A stretch of 64,000 nucleotides of DNA from Laccaria trichodermophora (taxonomy: Eukaryota; Basidiomycota; Agaricomycetes; Agaricales; Hydnangiaceae), in contig JACTVC010000008.1 in assembly GCA_018417955.1 (NCBI GenBank), positions 1,178,001 to 1,242,000 on the forward strand. Direction: 5' to 3'. The notes under the pieces are model-generated. The model was not told the DNA's origin, made no database searches, and saw only the letters and a program-made list of their open reading frames with translations. Numbering within the stretch: the stretch's first letter is position 1; each line of letters starts with the position of its first letter. A program made the translations under genes and the position numbers. Shown here piece after piece: positions 1-10,178 of the stretch.

Positions 1-860
1 TTTAGTCGGGTAGTAGTAATAGTTCAAGAAGTGGGTCTTACGGGGATTGTGGACATTTTTTGGAATAGATAGAAAATGAATAGAAAATATGAATAAGAAA
101 ATGGGACGAGGCTTGGTGGAGGACAAGGAGTTGCTGAGGCCACGAGCAAGCAAACGACAAGAAGATCGATGCTGGGATCAAGACACACACACAAATAATG
201 CGAACGCGTCCGTAGATCACGTGCCCGCGCGTCGCGTCCTTAATTGCCTCGCGTCGCACATTCCCGCACCCACAATTTGAACGGATGAGCCTCTGGGAAC
301 CGATGAAAAAATGGAGAAACAAGTTTATAGGCCTCCGTCACCCCTCTCAGCAATATATTCATTGTGTGATCATGAGTACGAAAGTGAGGGTTGACGTTGC
401 AATTGGTCGCTCGAGTTCGTATGCAAAAAACGCGCTCTCACATACGAATTGCATACGATTTATTACGTGGAATGTAGTCCTTACCGATACGATATTTATT
501 GTCAAATAAAGGGTTTGAAATCGTTGCACCAACATCGTCAGGCAGGACTCGTCGTTCTTACGAGCCTCGTTGCCTTTCCTTTCCTTTTCTAGAAGGATCT
601 GGACGTCGAATCGATAGCGGGCAGACGAAGCGAGGCAGAGCACGCCTCTCCCCCAAAACTCTCTTCAAGTCTTCACGGCTTCTCCCAAAATCGCTATCGA
701 TTGTCAACGCCTGAATTTTACGTTACACACAGCCTCGCTCAAACCTCGATTCAGCAAAGGGAGGATCAGCGGGGACCTCAAGAGTCAAAATGGCTTGATG
801 AGTACAATTGTCATTGACGTCACAAAACAAAGCGAAGATGGCACGTGCCCCAAACAAGGT
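1..860. other. Upstream intergenic region, no gene recognised
   Basis: Short open frames occur on both strands, but none shows a recognisable motif, splice pattern or consistent composition. The right part is the promoter region of the SRA-YDG gene that follows. A perfect CRE-type palindrome TGACGTCA lies at 815-822, about 115 bp before the start codon. I cannot support a gene here. Confidence 0.5.
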
Positions 861-861
861 T

Positions 862-870
862 ACGTATAAA
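862..870 (+). promoter_or_regulatory. Probable TATA box of the SRA-YDG gene
   Basis: The string ACGTATAAAG lies about 70 bp before the ATG at 938, a plausible TATA position for a fungal gene. Together with the CRE-like palindrome at 815-822 it suggests a compact core promoter. This is inferred from spacing and sequence only. Confidence 0.45.
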
Positions 871-937
871 GTGCTTCATCGCGTCGCGATTGCTCATCTT
901 CCTCCACCTCCTCAAAACCACAAAACACCATCCCATC

Positions 938-2148
938 ATGCCTGGAACAAGCTCTTCGTACGTCCTCCCACTTCTTCCGATCTCAAAAGGATTCCCCAGC
1001 TCATCTTTGTCATCAAAGGCACATATTTGGCGAAATCCAAGGAGCCCCCGTTGGCACACACTTCATAGACCGTAAAGAATTGGCACAAGCACGCGTTCAC
1101 GCAGGCAACCAGCAAGGCATCTGGGGATCCAGTGAATTTGGTGCATACTCTATCGTGCTTAACGGAGGATATGTGGATGACGATGACATGGGAGAGACTC
1201 TGTGAGTACCTTTTATAATTCTGCTCTATTGCACTTGAAACTGATGCGCTTTTTTTGTATGGTGAAGCATATATACAGGCCACGGTTCGTTTTTTTCTCA
1301 CTTTTAGGTCTCAAACATGACTGAGCCACTTACGTCCCTCTTCCAGGTCAGGGTCGTGGAAAAGACGGAAAAGAACGCAGACACCCAGTTAGTACCGCTT
1401 TCCTCCATATTCAATCTCGTATTGCTCACTGATACGAAATTCTCAGCGCTTTGAAGTTGGTCCTCAAGTAGGCGATCAAGAATGGGTGCGTGGCAATGCC
1501 GCGATGAGAGTGAGTGACTCCTTGCTTCACTTTCCCCTTCCGTTACTCAACCGAGTCATATTCTACACAGGTATCGGCCGAGACTGGCCGTCCAGTACGC
1601 GTCATTCGCGGCCCTGAAGGGAACGAAGACTATTCACCTATCGAAGGGTTTGTCTTTCCCACCCCCTTTTCAGTCTACATAGTACTCAAAGTGATCTTTT
1701 TACAGGTATCGCTATGACGGCCTATACAAAGTCGTCCGTGCATGGCAAGAAAAAGGAAAAGCAGGTTTTCTAATGTGTAAATTCCTTCTCCAGGCATAGT
1801 TCTTTCCCTTCCCTCACACTGCTTACAAAGTCTCACTTACCTACCTCCTAGCGTCTCCCCTCCCAACATCGCCTGCCCCGACCAAACCACCCCGCCAAAT
1901 GGTGGGACCCCCGTCCCCCCCAACTTGGGTTGTCTAGGGCACCACTCACCTGGCCGGAGAAACGCCAGGTTATGGATGACGAGAAGGATGCAAAAATGAG
2001 AGAAGAACAACAGGCAAACAACCAAACTGCACCTGTTCATCATTGGGTCCCTTCGTCTAGTCGACAGCAGGAAACAACGTCAACGATCCCTCCACGTAAT
2101 GGCCTTTTGAAGATCAGGGGTAGATATACAACTTTTGGTTCGAAGTAG
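938..2148 (+). CDS. Solitary SRA-YDG domain protein (methyl-CpG / 5mC reader)
   Basis: Eight-exon model: 938-957, 1019-1201, 1268-1284, 1347-1387, 1447-1509, 1571-1647, 1706-1793, 1852-2148. The exons sum to 786 nt, or 261 residues, and stay in frame. SRA hallmarks in order: [11 protein letters not shown] near the N-terminus, [52 protein letters not shown], then [10 protein letters not shown] (the YDG signature) and the tail KFLLQRLPSQ. In UHRF1-type proteins this fold flips out and binds 5-methylcytosine at hemimethylated CpG. No RING, PHD or SET domain is seen, so this is a stand-alone SRA protein as found in many mushrooms, with a polar, Glu/Lys-rich tail of about 90 residues. The seventh intron (1794-1851) appears to use a GC donor. 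A nuclear role in DNA methylation or transposon silencing is inferred from the family. Confidence 0.85.
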
Positions 2149-2323
2149 TATTTCACTTATATTTCATGTTTTCTGTACATCTTGTTTTTCTGGGCTCTCT
2201 CTTCCTCGTTTGCACCTTTATCAACTATTTTTTCATCTGTATCATATTTCTAACCAATCTGTAGCAACTTGTTCTTACTCTCCCATGTCTCCTCTCCGAT
2301 TGAATAACTAAAATGCACATTAT

Positions 2324-4569
2324 TTAATCCTCCAAACCTTGCCGAACATCAACAGCCTCTCTCACCCCCTCGCCCCCAATGACCTGAACAGCATCCAACC
2401 CCCTCCCCACTCCCGTCTCCGAAAGTGGTGTTGGCGGCTCCACATTCACATCCACAGCGATTGACTCAGAAGACGATGATGGCCCGGGTATCCACTCCAT
2501 CTCAATCTCAACGTCTACAATCCCACTCCCCAACCCAACAGGGAAATCAAGCTCTTTCCGCGTCAACACAAACTTTGCCTTGGTCTTGCTCGGAGAAGAT
2601 GACTCTGGGGAAGGAGAAGGAGGGGGAGGAGGAGGCATGTGAAAAGTCGGTATGAACCATAGCCAGCCCATGAATACCTGTGCATCGATATTACTCGAGC
2701 GAAAAAAGAGAGAGAAAGGAAAGGCTAACCTGTCCCATGTGAAGTTTCACCCTCACCTCCCTCGCCGCATCCAACACCACTCCCTCGTTCGTAATCGGAG
2801 TAACGGCGCCCGAGGTGGGGTAATGCTCATACGTCGAGACAATATCCGAACGCGAGATGCTGATCCGTTCCATCTCAATGATATCTTTCGGGTCCGAGTC
2901 ACCACCACTCTCGTGCTGCAGCTCGGCTTTGACGCCTTCCCATCGTTCTTTGGTGAGCTTGGTGAGGGTGTACGTGATCAGAGTGTCATCTTTGTCTTTA
3001 TCTTTATCTTTTGCTTTGTGTTTGTCCTGAAAACCATCGTAAAGTGAATGAGAAATTCATGGAAGCAAGCAAAAGAACGAAAGAACCAACCTCCCCAAAC
3101 CTCGCAAAAGTACGAACCATCTTCTCCCTATCCCACCTCCCACCCTCAAACACCTTCCCAACATCATCCACTTCTGCGCTGTCCCCATCTCTAGGCATAC
3201 GTTCCGACCCAGGCCGTCGAGGATCCCCCACCCCACCACTCTCATTCCTCGTCCACGCTTCCCACTTTTCCAAAAGTCCTACAAGGGAATCATCATACCT
3301 CGCCAACGAAGCCCACACCTGCACCGTCGACGTCGACGAGCTCTCCTGCGTGGCACCAGACCCAGGAGCCTTCCCCAACCCCGCTCGATCGATGATCATA
3401 CTGGCCGCTTTAACCAACCCAAGCTTCACACTCGAGATCTCGCGCATCCGGACGTTAATCTGGGTTAACCGCACCCTAGGCCTTTGTTTCTCCTCCAAGT
3501 CCGAGTCCGAGTTCAAACGTTTAGTAGGATGAATAGGCCAAACGTCCTTTGGCGCTTGACCCGCTAGAAGAAGGGCCCAGTAATATAACCAGCGCCGTTG
3601 GCTTGGTATGCTGACGCCCTGTTTGACTTTCTTCTCCTTCTTCTTCGTCTCCAGCTCATCAGAAGGAGGAGGGGATTTCATACGGCGCGCGGTGTGTAGG
3701 TCCAAAACGCCCTTTAGCGTGTGCGTGAATGAGGTTTTGGGGTTAGAGGGTGGCGGTGGGCTGGAAGGATATACCACTGGTTCGCCCACGGAGTCTATGA
3801 TGCCCAGCGTATCTGATTCTGATATGTCAGGTTCCTTGCGTTTGAGCGAACTTGAAGAAGGGCGGCCTTCTTCTGGTAGAACACCAATAGTGTTGTCAGC
3901 GCGTCGTTTGGCCCATTGTTTAGGTGTATAACTCCTTTCTAGTTGTGGTGCTGAGGGCTGATCACCGAGTGTGAGGAGGTAGGTGCAGGCCATGGTCCCT
4001 GATCGACCTTTGCCAGCTACATAAAGTGTGTTGGCGCCAGCAAGATAAGCAAGAGCTCACAGTACCTTTGCAGTGAAGAACAGCAACACGCTCCGGGTCT
4101 CCATCCAACCAAGCGCGCATCTCTCTCGCGACCAACGGCATATACGCGAGTGGAGGGACGCTAACAGGCTCAGTCAGGCCAAGAATTGCAATAGAGGCCA
4201 GCCCGACAACTGACTGATGATCTGGGAAGGGATACCTACTAACCCTCCCATCAAAGAACGCATCATCATACGAATTCTCCTTTACCGGGCAAAAATTGAA
4301 GACCCAGTATTTCTTGTTATGTCGATGGTCTAGAAAACGCTTGGCATCCTCGCGGCGGTTTCGATAGAGTCCTTCTAATCCTGAGGCTGGGTAGCCCATG
4401 ATGATGATGTTGTCTGTGACGTAGACGAGGTCTGCATTGCGCTAGTAGGTTAGACTGCGGAGGAGATTGAGAGGGTGGATAGGATGGATTGACCGAGGTC
4501 GAGGTTGAGTGCGTTGTCCTTGAAGCGAGCTTTTCCGCCTGAAACGATGCGCCTGAGATAGTCTGTCAT
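2324..4569 (-). CDS. PTEN/TEP1-like phosphatase
   Basis: Six-exon model read leftward from ATG 4569. The N-terminus (MTDYLRRIVSGGK, then DLVYVTDNIIIMGYPASG) matches the PTEN pattern, followed by LEGLYRNRREDAKRFLDHRH and the signature loop HCKAGKGRSGT. An intron near 4014-4068 splits the codon after HCK. PTEN has HCKAGKGRTG, and the catalytic Cys and Arg are both present. The family dephosphorylates phosphatidylinositol-3,4,5-trisphosphate and opposes PI3K signalling. After the phosphatase domain comes a long polar Ser/Pro/Lys region, then a divergent C2-like domain (VRVKLHMGQ, then FMGWLWFIPTFHM, later KFVLTRKELDFPVG) interrupted by a Pro/Ser-rich loop. Total about 650 residues, longer than human PTEN (403). 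No frameshift was seen in my model. The stop is at 2324. Confidence 0.85.
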
Positions 4570-4637
4570 TGGTGGAGGTGCAGTCAAGATGGAGTACGGT
4601 GGTGAGGAGGTGGTAATAGGCGGAGGCCGACTTTGTA

Positions 4638-5645
4638 GTTGACGTTTCCGGAAGAAAGTGACGTCATGCCCGTTCGTAGCTCAACCAAGTTTACCAGGAG
4701 TCGACGCCAAATCAATTGAACAAGACATTCAGAGCCCCATCGTGGTAGTAGCCGTCAATTGCAGTGGGAGTTTCGGATGCATTCCAGCAGGTTGTAACCA
4801 CCAACAGGTCGATCCCCATCTATAAAGAAAAGTATAAGGTACATCCGTTTCAAGCTCCAGGCATTCCCCCCCCAACCGGGATTGGACTCTTCAGCTGGAA
4901 TCAGCCGCTGGATCCTCGACAAAACGGAAATCTCAGATGACCCTCGCATCCCAGCTTTCCTCGACGAGCTGCCCGCTGCCATCTGGTTCGCTTTTGGAAC
5001 TAATCTGATAAAATACCATAGAAGAAGTCGGAACGTATGATGAAAAGAGGGATCCCCAGGAGGAACCGCACAAGACGATCGTCGTCGAGTGGAAGGTGGA
5101 TGTGTTGGTCTTACAAGGTCCGGTTCAATTTTATGTCTTGCGAGATGTAACCCATATTTTCGAAAGCTGGTAGACACGGCGGCGCATCCGCACCACCCCT
5201 ACTAAACCTCCTCCAAGGTGACCTAAACGCCATTTCGACCGACGACGACACGGTCCATCCGTCATCGTAGCAGGCGGCATATCCACCGGCGCACAAATAG
5301 CCGCTCTCCTCCCAGTTACTCAAATGCATCAGGCGTCGTCCTCGGCACGCGCTTCCTCTTCATGCCCGAATGCTTTTACTCCAACCAAATGAAAGAGGTT
5401 CTCATAGCCGCAGACCTCAATTCTACCGCACGCAGCTTAGCATTCGACGAGATCACCAGATCCGGAGGGTATTGATGGTCGAACAATTGCTAACGACATT
5501 TTGGTCAATTACAAAGAGGGTAAATTAGACTTGGAGATGCGGTTGAAGAAAGCTGATGAGGATAAGGTAAATGGGAAGATGGATTGTCTCGTTATTTGGG
5601 CAAGGGTGGGGGTTGGGATGTCAAGGAGATCAAAGGTGCTTCCGT
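4638..5645 (+). pseudogene. Nitronate monooxygenase pseudogene, copy A
   Basis: Fragments of a 2-nitropropane dioxygenase/nitronate monooxygenase (FMN TIM barrel) are readable but in shifting frames: the equivalent of ISSSGGFGFIAAG near 4745-4790 (damaged, with the Met-containing N-terminal strand missing), DDPRIPAFLDELPAAIWF near 4937-4990, then GGHGGASAPPLLNLL near 5170-5210, AAGGISTGAQIA near 5268-5300, and a C-terminal PEGIDGRTIAND stretch near 5460-5500. It is the only one of the four copies that keeps the C-terminal third. Several indels break the frame. Its 5' flank (4638-4667) is repeated at 10179-10207, before another fragment. It lies just upstream of TEP1, in divergent orientation. 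Confidence 0.7.
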
Positions 5646-5735
5646 AAGTTTTTGCCCTTTTGAACACTGGTGACCGTAGAGGTTGACTTGGTTGTGACAG
5701 GGTCTTTGCACGAGGAGACGGTCGCAGTATGTATG

Positions 5736-5821
5736 TCTCTGTTGGTGTAGTCATCGGTGAGTGCGCCTGTCACCGCTCAGGCTGGTATGCGCGAAAGCTG
5801 GGTTCGACTCCCGGACAGAGA
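5736..5821 (+). repeat. tRNA-derived SINE head, copy 1
   Basis: An 86-nt unit begins TCTCTGT and ends ACAGAGA, a perfect 7-bp acceptor-like stem, with a T-arm-like CTGGGTTCGACTCCCGG just before the end. GGTTCGACTCC fits the RNA polymerase III B box. The length resembles a class II tRNA. It is followed by non-tRNA sequence shared with the other copies, including a conserved stretch containing GCACGAGGAGACGGTCGCAG. That body makes it a SINE-like repeat, not a tRNA gene. Confidence 0.65.
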
Positions 5822-6013
5822 GTCATCGTTGTAACATGTAGGTTTTCATCAAGTAATTTTTGTGTTCACCTGGCAGAAACTGGCAGATCAATGGCAGACA
5901 CAGCTAGGATGACTCGAATGACTTGCGATAGGAGGTGCTGCGGTGTTTGCATGAGGAGAGGACGGTCGCAGAGTTGATAAATATCGCTTGCACGAACGTA
6001 CGTCTCTGTTGGC

Positions 6014-7075
6014 CACTGTGCACCCCAGAACGGATTAAGTTTACTTTTTAGCCAAGTATTTTTAATCTTTTACTGGTTCACTGAGTACTAAACGAGTTAA
6101 CTACTTCCAAGTTATTTTCCCCTGTTTTCACCGGTTTATTTCATTTACTGGGTAACCAAGTATAATTCATACAGTAAATGGAATCCCATTTTAACTAGGT
6201 AGCAATGAGTTATTTAGAACCCAATATACGAGTTGTTGTTCAACCGGGTTATTTTGGTCACCAGTAACCGAATATCTTTCACCCATTCAAATTTCGACAC
6301 ATCAAATTTTAGACATCGCAGTGAATTGATCCCTTGGCTTGGTGATAAAAAGGCAACACATGAGTGCATACAAAGCCACTGAGCCATGGGATCTTTGTAT
6401 CTTATAAACTTTTGAGCATGAAGGCACACTAGACTCTGTGAACATACTCTACCTCCCTTTCCCATTTCAATGGACTTCCATTTTTTGAATGTAGTGAGTG
6501 ATTTGTGGGGATATATGTTCACCTGTAAATAGCTGTAGAAAATGCATAAATTTCCTTTACCCTGTTGTCCCTGATGGTGAAGTGGTAAGTTGCATGTGCG
6601 TATGTCCCTCTGAAAAAAAAAAACAGCGAAGTCCAGAGTTCAAACCTTGCTAAGGTAAAAATTACTTATGTAAAACTTTCATCAGCTCAAGAGTGCTTCA
6701 GAAATGGCCCCGGAAAACAGGCACTTAACAGAAGGCATTGTCAATAATAAATGAAATGATAGTTCATTTGAATTAGCTTTTTGAGCTCAACAAAGGCCTT
6801 AAAATCTAGTTAAAACAATTTGTTTACTGAGTTATTTCACTGGGTGAATGATAACGTGTTAATGGTTTTAAAAAAATTGTTAAACAAGTTATCGGTAACG
6901 GGTGATTTGGACAAAAAACATATTATAATAACCCATTGATAACCCGGTCTAGGGTACCCAGTAGACAGGTTATGCACCTGGTAGCCTGGTGATTATTCCA
7001 TGCTAACCGGTTTGTTTAGACATGTTTACTGGGTTAGGCACCCAGTAATTATAATCCGTCCTGGGGTGCGCAGTG
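6014..7075. mobile_element. Non-autonomous CACTA-like DNA transposon
   Basis: A 1062-bp AT-rich element. The left terminus reads CACTGTGCACCCCAGAACGG; the right terminus, reverse-complemented, reads CACTGCGCACCCCAGGACGG, so the inverted ends differ at only two of 20 positions. It is flanked by a direct GGC at 6011-6013 and 7076-7078. A CACTG terminus with a 3-bp target duplication fits the CACTA/EnSpm (CMC) superfamily. The interior has no transposase-like frame, so it must be mobilised in trans. It carries scattered short motifs such as GGGTTA and ACCCAGTA that could be subterminal repeats. A tRNA-like stretch lies inside at about 6560-6660. The superfamily assignment is inferred from ends and target duplication alone. 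Confidence 0.65.
6565..6660 (+). other. tRNA-like stretch with A- and B-box-like motifs inside the CACTA-like element
   Basis: GATGGTGAAGTGGTAAG resembles a polymerase III A box, and AGAGTTCAAACCTTGC some 70 nt downstream resembles a B box. The intervening part contains an oligo(A) run, so a functional tRNA is unlikely. It may be a decayed SINE or tRNA fragment carried by the transposon. Confidence 0.3.
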
Positions 7076-7415
7076 GGCGTACTCATCAGTGAGTGTGCTT
7101 GTCATCGCTCAAGCTGCTATGCGCGTAAGCTGGGTTCGACTCCCAGACAGAGGGTCAGAGCCATCATCAATGGTCATATTAAGTATTTTTACTGTTCACC
7201 TTTTGTTCATCTGGCTAGAGGTCGACTTGGGTTCTACAGGAGGTGGTGTGGTGTTTGCACGAGGAGACGGTCGCAGCGAAAATCTGCTAAAATAATATGG
7301 TTGTTTGAGCCCGACTTCTAGGGAGATCGACTGTCATCACCATCATCATAGGAGTTGCCTACGGGAGACTACCCGACTTCCAAGTTATATCCAATGAAAA
7401 TAGCTTGCACATACG

Positions 7416-7511
7416 TCTCTGTTGGTATACTCATCGGTGAGTGCGCTTCTGTGCCCTTGTCATCGCTCAAGCTGGTACGCGCGAAAGCTGGGTTCGACTC
7501 CCAGACAGAGA
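7416..7511 (+). repeat. tRNA-derived SINE head, copy 3
   Basis: Starts TCTCTGTTGGTATACTCATC and ends CCCAGACAGAGA, with an intact T-arm-like stem around TTCGACT. A roughly 10-nt insertion (CTTCTGTGCC) breaks the middle of the tRNA-like part. The body that follows runs to about 7690 and includes a variant of the shared tail (GAGGAGCCAGTCGCAGCGTC), then GATAAAATTTGCTAATAATA. The copies sit head-to-tail about 280 bp apart. Confidence 0.65.
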
Positions 7512-7693
7512 GCTTCACCTGCATCACCTTTTTCTCTCTCAGGCTGTCATTAATTAATAGTGTTCAACTAAAATCTAAAGGTTGACGAGAGGCAAACGGG
7601 AGGTCCTGCGGTGCTTACACGAGGAGCCAGTCGCAGCGTCGATAAAATTTGCTAATAATATGGTAGTTTAACATTTTTCCCCTTTCACGTACC

Positions 7694-7775
7694 TCTCTGT
7701 TGGTATACTCATCAGTGAGTGCGCCTGTTATCACTCAGGCTGCTTTGTGCGATGGGTTCGACTGACAGACAGAGA
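7694..7775 (+). repeat. tRNA-derived SINE head, copy 4
   Basis: Starts TCTCTGTTGGTATACTCATC and ends ACAGAGA, with the B-box core GGGTTCGACT. A few bases around CTTTGTGCGATGGG are deleted and the T-stem is damaged (CTGACAGAC), so this copy is older or more diverged. It lies about 240 bp upstream of reductase copy 1, close to its promoter. Confidence 0.6.
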
Positions 7776-7946
7776 GTGTCGCAATTAACGGTGCCGTTCT
7801 TTTTAACAGGTAAACTTAGGGACCAGGGTTCACATTGAGCGCTGAGCGGCTAGTCGAGCTTATTAATATGTGGAGTGGATTGGTAAACCGCAATTTTCAT
7901 TATCAAGATGCTGAGAAATCAGATGAGCATTATCAGTTTCGAGCAT

Positions 7947-7957
7947 ATAAAGGACAG
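7947..7957 (+). promoter_or_regulatory. Probable TATA box of reductase copy 1
   Basis: CATATAAAGG lies about 65 bp upstream of the ATG at 8015. In the duplicated copy the matching place reads CATATCAAAGG (about 16718-16728), so the TATA match is weakened there. Expression of the two paralogs may differ as a result. Confidence 0.45.
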
Positions 7958-8014
7958 TTACATTGTCAACATAGCGCTAAAAGCAATCATTCCACTATCA
8001 CTCTTGAAAGCATC

Positions 8015-8967
8015 ATGACAATCCTCATCACGGGCGGAACAGGCAAGACAGGACTCAAGCTTGCTCATGTACTGAGTAAAGCCGGCCACGCCGTTCTCCT
8101 CACCTCTCGCAAAGGCGAGGTACCCCATCCATTCAAAGGCGTCAAATTCGACTGGCTCGACCCATCAACCTTCACCAATCCATTCGACGCCGACCCAGCA
8201 ATCGACCGCGTCTACGTTGTGGGGCCAATCGGGGTTCTGGATCCCCTCCCGCACGTGAAGCCCTTCATTGATCTTGCGGTGACCAAAGGTGTCAAGCGAT
8301 TCGTTGTGTTAAGTGGCAGTCCGGTCCCCAAAGGAGGCCCGATCACAGGAAAGGTGCATGAGTATGTGGCAGAGCTTGGCGTGGACTATGCGGTGCTGCG
8401 GCCAACTTGGTTCATGGGTATGCACCACATCGCGTCCTCTGTGGCTTGAGCTAACGTGATGTCCAAATAGAGAACTTTTCTACCGCATTCGTTACGCCTA
8501 TTCGTGCACAAAACCAGATCATCTCGGTTGCAAAGGACGGGCGGCTCGCGTTCATTTCGGTCGACGACATTGCCCAGGCTGCGTCGGATGCTCTACTCGA
8601 CGAGAAGAGCTGGAACTCCGACCGATACATCGTCGGGCCCGAGTTGTTTTCGTACGATGAGGTGCGTGCTGTACCTAGAGAGAGGAGGCAATAGCTGAAC
8701 TCAAGTTTTATCACAAAGGTCGCAGATTTACTTAGCAAAGTCCTTGGAAGGGAGATAAAGCACAAAAGGCTGACCGAAGACGAATCGCGTTTGATCTTGA
8801 CATCAGTCGTTGGCCTGGGCGTCGAATATGCCAACTTCCTGGTAGGAGCCGAGGCACGGATTGCAGATGGGGCAGAGGTGGCTGTATTTGAGAGTGACAA
8901 CAAGATTGTTGGCAAGAAACACCTCAAAGAGTTTTTCGAAACTAATAGGGAGACGTGGGTAATTTGA
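8015..8967 (+). CDS. NmrA-like NAD(P)-binding reductase, copy 1
   Basis: Three exons (8015-8417, 8471-8661, 8719-8967) sum to 843 nt, or 280 residues. The N-terminus MTILITGGTGKTG is a Rossmann GxxGxxG dinucleotide-binding loop. VVGPIGVLDPLPHVKPFID, GVKRFVVLSGSPV, KVHEYVAELGVDYAVLRPTWF and FISVDDIAQAASDALLD are typical of atypical short-chain dehydrogenases of the NmrA / festuclavine-dehydrogenase-like (TIGR03649) family. Introns are phase-consistent with GT-AG borders. It lies between nitronate monooxygenase remnants and a SWC5 remnant in a duplicated block. The frame is intact. The ergot-type name reflects similarity only: no ergot alkaloid genes are nearby and the substrate is unknown. Confidence 0.85.
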
Positions 8968-9121
8968 ACGGGGATAAGGCGCTGATGATGATTCTGGATT
9001 CAAGGATTCATTGTATGACCATTTGTAACATATACTGGAATCACCTACTGCGTGATCAGAACAATTGTTTAGTGTTGGTATGAAGTCCGTTCGATAGGGC
9101 TGCAGATAAAGATCAGAACAA

Positions 9122-9965
9122 CTAAATTTTGCGACGCTTCCTGCTTCGAAGAGTTTCCAGGTTCTCCTCTTTGCGATCCTCCACCCTCTGCAGAAACTCC
9201 ACCTTTTCCAGATATCCGCCACTACGTCGGTTAGCCTCCAATTCGTCCTTGATTCCCGAAGCTTGTTCATTCTGAACATGTGCTAGCCAATCCATCGCCG
9301 ATTTACCAAGCGTCGATATCTTCTTGGCTTTGGAAGAAGCAGGCAACGCTGAAAGGGTAGTCTTTGATTTTCGTGGGCCGTGTTCCTCGCTGGAGTCTTG
9401 GTTGTAACGCTGGGTTGTGTAGACGGTCCTGCCATGGGTTCGGGAAGTGTAAGAGGAGTTGTAGACCCTTCTGCCGCGGGATCAATCCACCGTGGCCACC
9501 GCTTAGCATCTTCCGAGTTCTCTGGAACTTCAATCATCTCACTGGCCATGGCGTGTGTTATAGCTGCATTGATAAGAATCCGGGTAAGAAACTCACACGT
9601 TCTCTTCACCAGCAAATCGATATCTCCGCTCCACCTTGACCATCTCTTCATCCCGGACTTCACGAGTAGTCACCACTGAGGCCCCAAAATTCGACCAAAT
9701 TTCGTTCAAGTCACTAGAGAATTCATGTTGGATCACTCATAGTCCCCATATGCGAAATTAGCCCTACGTTTTTCTTTCTCCTCGCTTTCCGCAGCTGGGG
9801 CGTTTTGAGGTATGGCAGGTTCCTCTGTTTCAGAGTCTTCATCACCGGATGAATGAGCACCTTTGTGGCCGTCAGTTTCACCAACAGGTATAGTACCACC
9901 TCACTCGCCATTTTCAGCCAGTGCAATGCATAGCTCGAGTTCGTCCTTGGCCCGTCCATCGTCAC
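9122..9965 (-). pseudogene. SWC5/BCNT pseudogene, copy 1
   Basis: A second copy of the SWC5-like gene found at 17.9-18.7 kb. The BCNT-C region is readable (STLGKSAMDWLAHVQNEQAS, IKDELEANRRSGGYLEKVEF, LETLRSRKRRK). Around 9380-9390 (CCGTGTTCCTCG versus CCGGGTTTCCTCG in copy 2) one base is missing, which shifts the frame of the segment upstream of the BCNT-C domain. The first exon carrying the start Met is absent: similarity to copy 2 ends near 9923 and is replaced by a nitronate monooxygenase fragment. Both lesions argue for a pseudogene. Confidence 0.75.
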
Positions 9966-10178
9966 CCACGTCCACTCGACGCCACCTGGTTCGCCTTTGA
10001 ACTAATCTAAGAAAATACGTGAGCATACGATGAAACGAGGAATCTGGAGAAACCGCACAAGACGCTCTTCTTCCAATCTTCTTCGTCATCGTCAATTCGG
10101 TCGAGGATGTCCTGCGTGCGGCGAACGAGTGAAAGGTGGATGTGTTGGCAATCTGTTGGTCGTGCATGGTGTCTTGCG
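9930..10178 (+). pseudogene. Nitronate monooxygenase fragment, copy B
   Basis: A short stretch matches the middle of the nitronate monooxygenase: CACCTGGTTCGCCTTTG (the AIWFAFGTN region), then AAACCGCACAAGACGCTCTT and GAGGATGTCCTGCGTGCGGC, ending near GTGTTGGCAATCTGTTGGTC. The N- and C-terminal parts are absent. It abuts the truncated SWC5 copy and shares with copies C and D the flank CGTCCATCGTCACCC or a variant. Non-functional. Confidence 0.6.

Larger units (their letters stand above)
6002..7153 (+). repeat. tRNA-derived SINE head, copy 2, split by a transposon
   Basis: The first bases of the head (GTCTCTGTTGGC) are at 6002-6013 and the rest resumes at 7076, with GGCGTACTCATC and a complete B box TGGGTTCGACTCC near 7130. 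Between them lies the CACTA-like element at 6014-7075. Joining the flanks across one GGC rebuilds a head like those at 7416 and 7694. The body continues to about 7290 and includes the shared GCACGAGGAGACGGTCGCAG. Confidence 0.65.

Noticed and set aside
6214..6522. A minus-strand frame of about 100 residues in the CACTA-like element as its transposase
   Set aside because: It has no DDE-like motif or known domain, and EnSpm-type transposases are much larger. It is a chance frame in AT-rich DNA.
5736..7775. The tRNA-like heads as real tRNA genes
   Set aside because: They recur as part of a longer repeated body, the middle is variable with insertions and deletions, and no consistent anticodon loop can be drawn.
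8015..8967. An ergot alkaloid cluster, because of the festuclavine-type reductase
   Set aside because: No prenyltransferase, catalase or other pathway genes are nearby, and the neighbours are a nitronate oxidase and a chromatin protein.
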